Both the position numbers and the translations under genes were made by a program. Below, in pieces: positions 61,456 through 64,000 of a stretch of DNA of 64,000 bases. The stretch is from an uncultured Bacteroidales bacterium (lineage in GTDB: Bacteria > Bacteroidota > Bacteroidia > Bacteroidales > UBA932), in assembly GCA_944325445.1 (NCBI GenBank), contig CALVAG010000002.1:124001-188000 (forward strand), read 5' to 3'. Each line of letters begins with the position of its first letter. Position 1 is the stretch's first letter. The notes below the pieces were generated by a model. The model worked only from the letters and a program-made list of their open reading frames with translations, did no database searches and was not told where the DNA came from.

Positions 61456-62421
61456 TTATTCGAATTTATATGAGTTTATCTCCCTGAACCCTGCAAGGAA
61501 TTCCCTGACTGCCATCCTGCGTTTGCCGGCAGCCTGCACTTCGGTCAGTTTCAATATTCCGCTTCCGCAATGTACTTTCAGATAATTCTTGTTGTCGGAA
61601 ATGATCGTGCCCGGGGTCTCGGCCGTATTTGCCGCACCGCTCTCCAATTCTGCACCGTAAATCTTGAATTCGGTATGTTTCTCTCCGTTTGAAAGGTGTG
61701 AAAAGGTCCCGGGATAAGGTGAAAGCCCTCTGACAAGCCGCAGAATCTCCTCCGCACTGCGTTCCCAACAGATATGGCACAACTCTTTGGTGATTTTCGG
61801 GGCCGGCTTGATCTCCGTCCCCTCCCTTATGAAAAGAGCCTGCGGTTCGGGTTGCAGCGAGCCGCTGTAAAGCCCGCGTACAGTCTCGACAACCAGTCCG
61901 GCTCCGAGCTCCATCAATTTATCATATAGCGTACCGACGGTTTCATCTTTGGAAAGGGGGCAGTTTTTCTGCAGGAGAATGTTTCCGGTATCGATCTGTT
62001 CATCGATAAGGAATGTCGTGACACCGCTCTCCTTTTCCCCGTTTATGACCGCCCAGTTTATGGGCGCAGCTCCCCTGTATTGCGGCAGCAGCGAAGCGTG
62101 CAGGTTGAACGTTCCCATTTCCGGCATGCTCCATACGGCCTTGGGCAGCATTCTGAATGCTACTACAATGAACAGGTCCGCTCCGTATGAGGCCAACTTT
62201 GCAAGAAATGCTTCATCTTTCAGCGATACGGGTTGCAGTACCTCCAACCCCTGCTCAAGCGCAAATTTCTTGACAGCGCTCTCGTTTAATTTGAGTCCGC
62301 GTCCTGCAGGCTTGTCAGGAACCGTAACCACTGCTGCAATGTCGAATCCCTCTTCCTTCAGCTTTTTGAGGGGGGCGACCGCAAATTCGGGGGTCCCCAT
62401 ATAGATGATCCTATGCTTCAT
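61456..62421 (-). CDS. fmt: Methionyl-tRNA formyltransferase
   Basis: About 321 residues. Formylates initiator Met-tRNA using 10-formyl-THF, the product of fhs at 9183. Conserved: IIYMGTPEFAVAPL at the start, NLHASLLPQYRGAAPINWA (active site), IDTGNIL. The frame extends to ATG 62493 but ATG 62421 gives the normal N-terminus; it overlaps the upstream permease gene by 11 nt. Confidence 0.95.
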   Translation of the reverse strand: MKHRIIYMGTPEFAVAPLKKLKEEGFDIAAVVTVPDKPAGRGLKLNESAVKKFALEQGLEVLQPVSLKDEAFLAKLASYGADLFIVVAFRMLPKAVWSMPEMGTFNLHASLLPQYRGAAPINWAVINGEKESGVTTFLIDEQIDTGNILLQKNCPLSKDETVGTLYDKLMELGAGLVVETVRGLYSGSLQPEPQALFIREGTEIKPAPKITKELCHICWERSAEEILRLVRGLSPYPGTFSHLSNGEKHTEFKIYGAELESGAANTAETPGTIISDNKNYLKVHCGSGILKLTEVQAAGKRRMAVREFLAGFREINSYKFE

Positions 62422-63871
62422 GCTCTTTTCTCTTTTTGTTGCGGTATTTCTTGATTCTGTCGGAAACCTTGTTGAAGAAGATTTTATATGCATCGGCGTT
62501 GAACAGTGCCGAATCGCTGCTGCTCTTTATGGTAAGGAATACCCCGATAGGAATTAATATGAATGATGAGATAAATGTTCCTATAAATGGGGAGATGGCC
62601 CCGTCGTTTGCCAGTTTTTTACCGCTTATATCTATAACCCAATAGAATACGAAGAACAGGATAGATATGATGACCGGCGTTCCGAGCCCTCCCTTGCGGA
62701 TTATCGCTCCCAAGGGCGCGCCTATGAAGAAGAATATGAAGCAAGCCAGCGAAAGGGTGAATTTGCGGTAACTCTCTATGATGGTCCTTCTCAACGGATG
62801 GGCCGACTGATACAACTCCCTTTCATAGAAATCCAGATTGCTTATCTGCATGGTTATCTTTGCAATCGCCTCTATCGTGGCATTCTGCTCTATCGAAGGA
62901 GAGCTCCATTTGAACAACGAATCTTTCGGGAACAGCATGGCATATTTCCCTTTTCCGGTAGTGTCGTACTGGTATGTATATGCAAGGTTCGATGAAAAGA
63001 CGCTCCTTTTGGTCTGTGCATGCACGGTCCCTGCAACCTTTATCTCCAATGAATCCCTGTCCGTGCGCAATTGGGCCAGGCTTTTTGTCATTACTTCGCT
63101 GCCGTACCGCGAATCGTCTGATTTCTGGAAGGCATAGTTTTCCAGCGGAATTACTATCCGCTGCATTTCGAAATCCACGCTTTGCAGGGTGCGGGAGGTG
63201 TCGCGGTAACTGACTTTATTGTCTTCCTCGTAGTTTATGCCGTTATATAAGGTAAAGATTATATTGCTTTTGTCGGGCGAGAGGCGGATATATCCGGAAT
63301 CGGCTACGGTAAGGTTATTGTTGCCGTTCTTTTTTGCGTGGTTGTACACCATCACATCGTGCATCGTCCCCCTTTTATCTCTGCTTGCAACCCTTATGGT
63401 ATAGCCTTCGACCCCATTGTAAAAGATACCCGTAGGGATTTTTATCTCCTCTTTTGTCTTGCCTATGTCGTCTCTGAGAGTATAGATTTTATTCCAGGCT
63501 ACAGGAATAAGATTGTTGGAGATGAAAAAAGCCCCTATGCTGATTATTATCGAGACATATATCAGCGGGGTTATTATTCTCTTGAGCGAAATCCCGGCCG
63601 CCTTCATGGCCAGCAGTTCGTTGTTTTCTCCCAAACTGCCCATTGTCATAATCGAAGCGAGCAGCGTTGCAAGCGGAAGTGTCATGGGGATGAGGGTCGC
63701 GCTGCCCCATCCGAGAAACTCCAATATAATGGAAAAACTCAATCCCTTTCCAACCAGTTCGTCTATATAAAGCCACAGGAACTGCATCATTAAGACAAAC
63801 AGTACAATGAAGAATGTCATAATGAGCGGTCCCAAAAAGGACTTCAATATATACAAATCCAGTTTTTTCAT
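62411..63871 (-). CDS. lptF: LptF/LptG-family lipopolysaccharide export permease (longer member)
   Basis: 486 residues. Starts [20 protein letters not shown], with the same six-helix, jellyroll arrangement as the gene at 56157 but a larger periplasmic part (about 130-360). C-terminal helices include [20 protein letters not shown]. Partner of the second permease in the LPS exporter. The start codon overlaps the alaS stop by 4 nt (ATGA), and its stop overlaps fmt by 11 nt, so three genes are tightly linked. Naming as LptF is by elimination. Confidence 0.87.
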   Translation of the reverse strand: MKKLDLYILKSFLGPLIMTFFIVLFVLMMQFLWLYIDELVGKGLSFSIILEFLGWGSATLIPMTLPLATLLASIMTMGSLGENNELLAMKAAGISLKRIITPLIYVSIIISIGAFFISNNLIPVAWNKIYTLRDDIGKTKEEIKIPTGIFYNGVEGYTIRVASRDKRGTMHDVMVYNHAKKNGNNNLTVADSGYIRLSPDKSNIIFTLYNGINYEEDNKVSYRDTSRTLQSVDFEMQRIVIPLENYAFQKSDDSRYGSEVMTKSLAQLRTDRDSLEIKVAGTVHAQTKRSVFSSNLAYTYQYDTTGKGKYAMLFPKDSLFKWSSPSIEQNATIEAIAKITMQISNLDFYERELYQSAHPLRRTIIESYRKFTLSLACFIFFFIGAPLGAIIRKGGLGTPVIISILFFVFYWVIDISGKKLANDGAISPFIGTFISSFILIPIGVFLTIKSSSDSALFNADAYKIFFNKVSDRIKKYRNKKRKEHEA

Positions 63872-64000
63872 TTTGTGGCTGTCTCAATCATCGCATCCAT
63901 TGCCTGGGAGAGCCCTTCGATGTTTTTCCCTCCTGCCGTTGCAAGGGATGGCTGGCCTCCTCCGCCTCCCTGTATGAATTTTGCAGCTTCCCTTATATCT
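63868..64000 (-). CDS. alaS: Alanyl-tRNA synthetase, C-terminal end (cut by window)
   Basis: Only the last 43 or so codons are inside the window. They read [20 protein letters not shown] followed by [15 protein letters not shown] and a short tail. The glycine-rich GGGGGQPxxATAGG motif closes the DHHA1 domain of AlaRS. The stop codon TGA (63870-63868) overlaps the lptF start. The rest lies to the right of the window. Confidence 0.9.
   Translation of the reverse strand, partial: DIREAAKFIQGGGGGQPSLATAGGKNIEGLSQAMDAMIETATK

Noticed and set aside
1..64000. tRNA, rRNA, transposase or prophage genes
   Set aside because: I scanned the intergenic spaces and protein list and saw no cloverleaf, rRNA, integrase or phage structural gene; short tRNA genes could still be missed by eye.

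Overview
The window is a chromosomal segment from a member of the Bacteroidota, most likely order Bacteroidales. Three things point there: many surface lipoproteins and TonB-dependent receptors; families largely confined to this phylum (BACON, DUF5689, DUF4270, DUF4491, DUF3098, DUF4294, DUF4153, GSCFA, a half-size GT5 protein); and promoters of the phylum's own type (TTTG, about 20 nt, TAnnTTTG) with few Shine-Dalgarno sites. Genus is not resolved; a Rikenellaceae-like gut organism is only a guess.

Left part (1-9125): a TonB-dependent receptor, a beta-propeller lipoprotein, a PKD-type surface lipoprotein and two tandem leucine-rich-repeat-like lipoproteins. Receptor plus propeller plus PKD protein resembles Bacteroides cobamide (BtuB/BtuG) uptake loci. 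Next come formate-THF ligase with its own promoter, an AraC regulator and a second TonB receptor (to 14095). From 14085 to 24529 lie two secreted Ntn-type amide hydrolases (C69 and C59), a PHP phosphatase-like protein, small secreted proteins, and a minus-strand run metK, comF, cdaA, mutS2. metK is preceded by what looks like a SAM-II riboswitch with its own promoter and terminator.

24816-32503 is a self-contained three-gene unit: a surface lipoprotein nuclease with BACON and DUF5689 domains, an Oar-like TonB receptor, and a BACON/OB-fold lipoprotein, closed by a strong terminator. It is the best candidate here for a little-described system, possibly extracellular nucleic acid capture and uptake. 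It is followed by DUF4270 and GT5 genes (minus) and an envelope cluster ftsX, DUF3098, uppP, lpxH, then a GltS-type symporter and an M19 dipeptidase.

40977-51779 is the spc/alpha ribosomal protein operon, from rplP to rplQ with secY, map, infA, rpmJ and rpoA. It starts at rplP with its own promoter; the usual upstream half (rpsJ to rpsC) is not adjacent. The right end holds DUF4153, GSCFA, queG and tgt (queuosine tRNA modification), an SDR L-threonine dehydrogenase-like gene, two LptF/LptG-family permeases, a bifunctional-nuclease gene overlapping a nucleoside transporter, a palindromic intergenic repeat cluster, thiamine pyrophosphokinase, fmt, and the 3' end of alaS cut by the window edge. 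fhs and fmt are linked through 10-formyl-THF. No tRNA, rRNA, CRISPR array, transposase or prophage gene was recognised.
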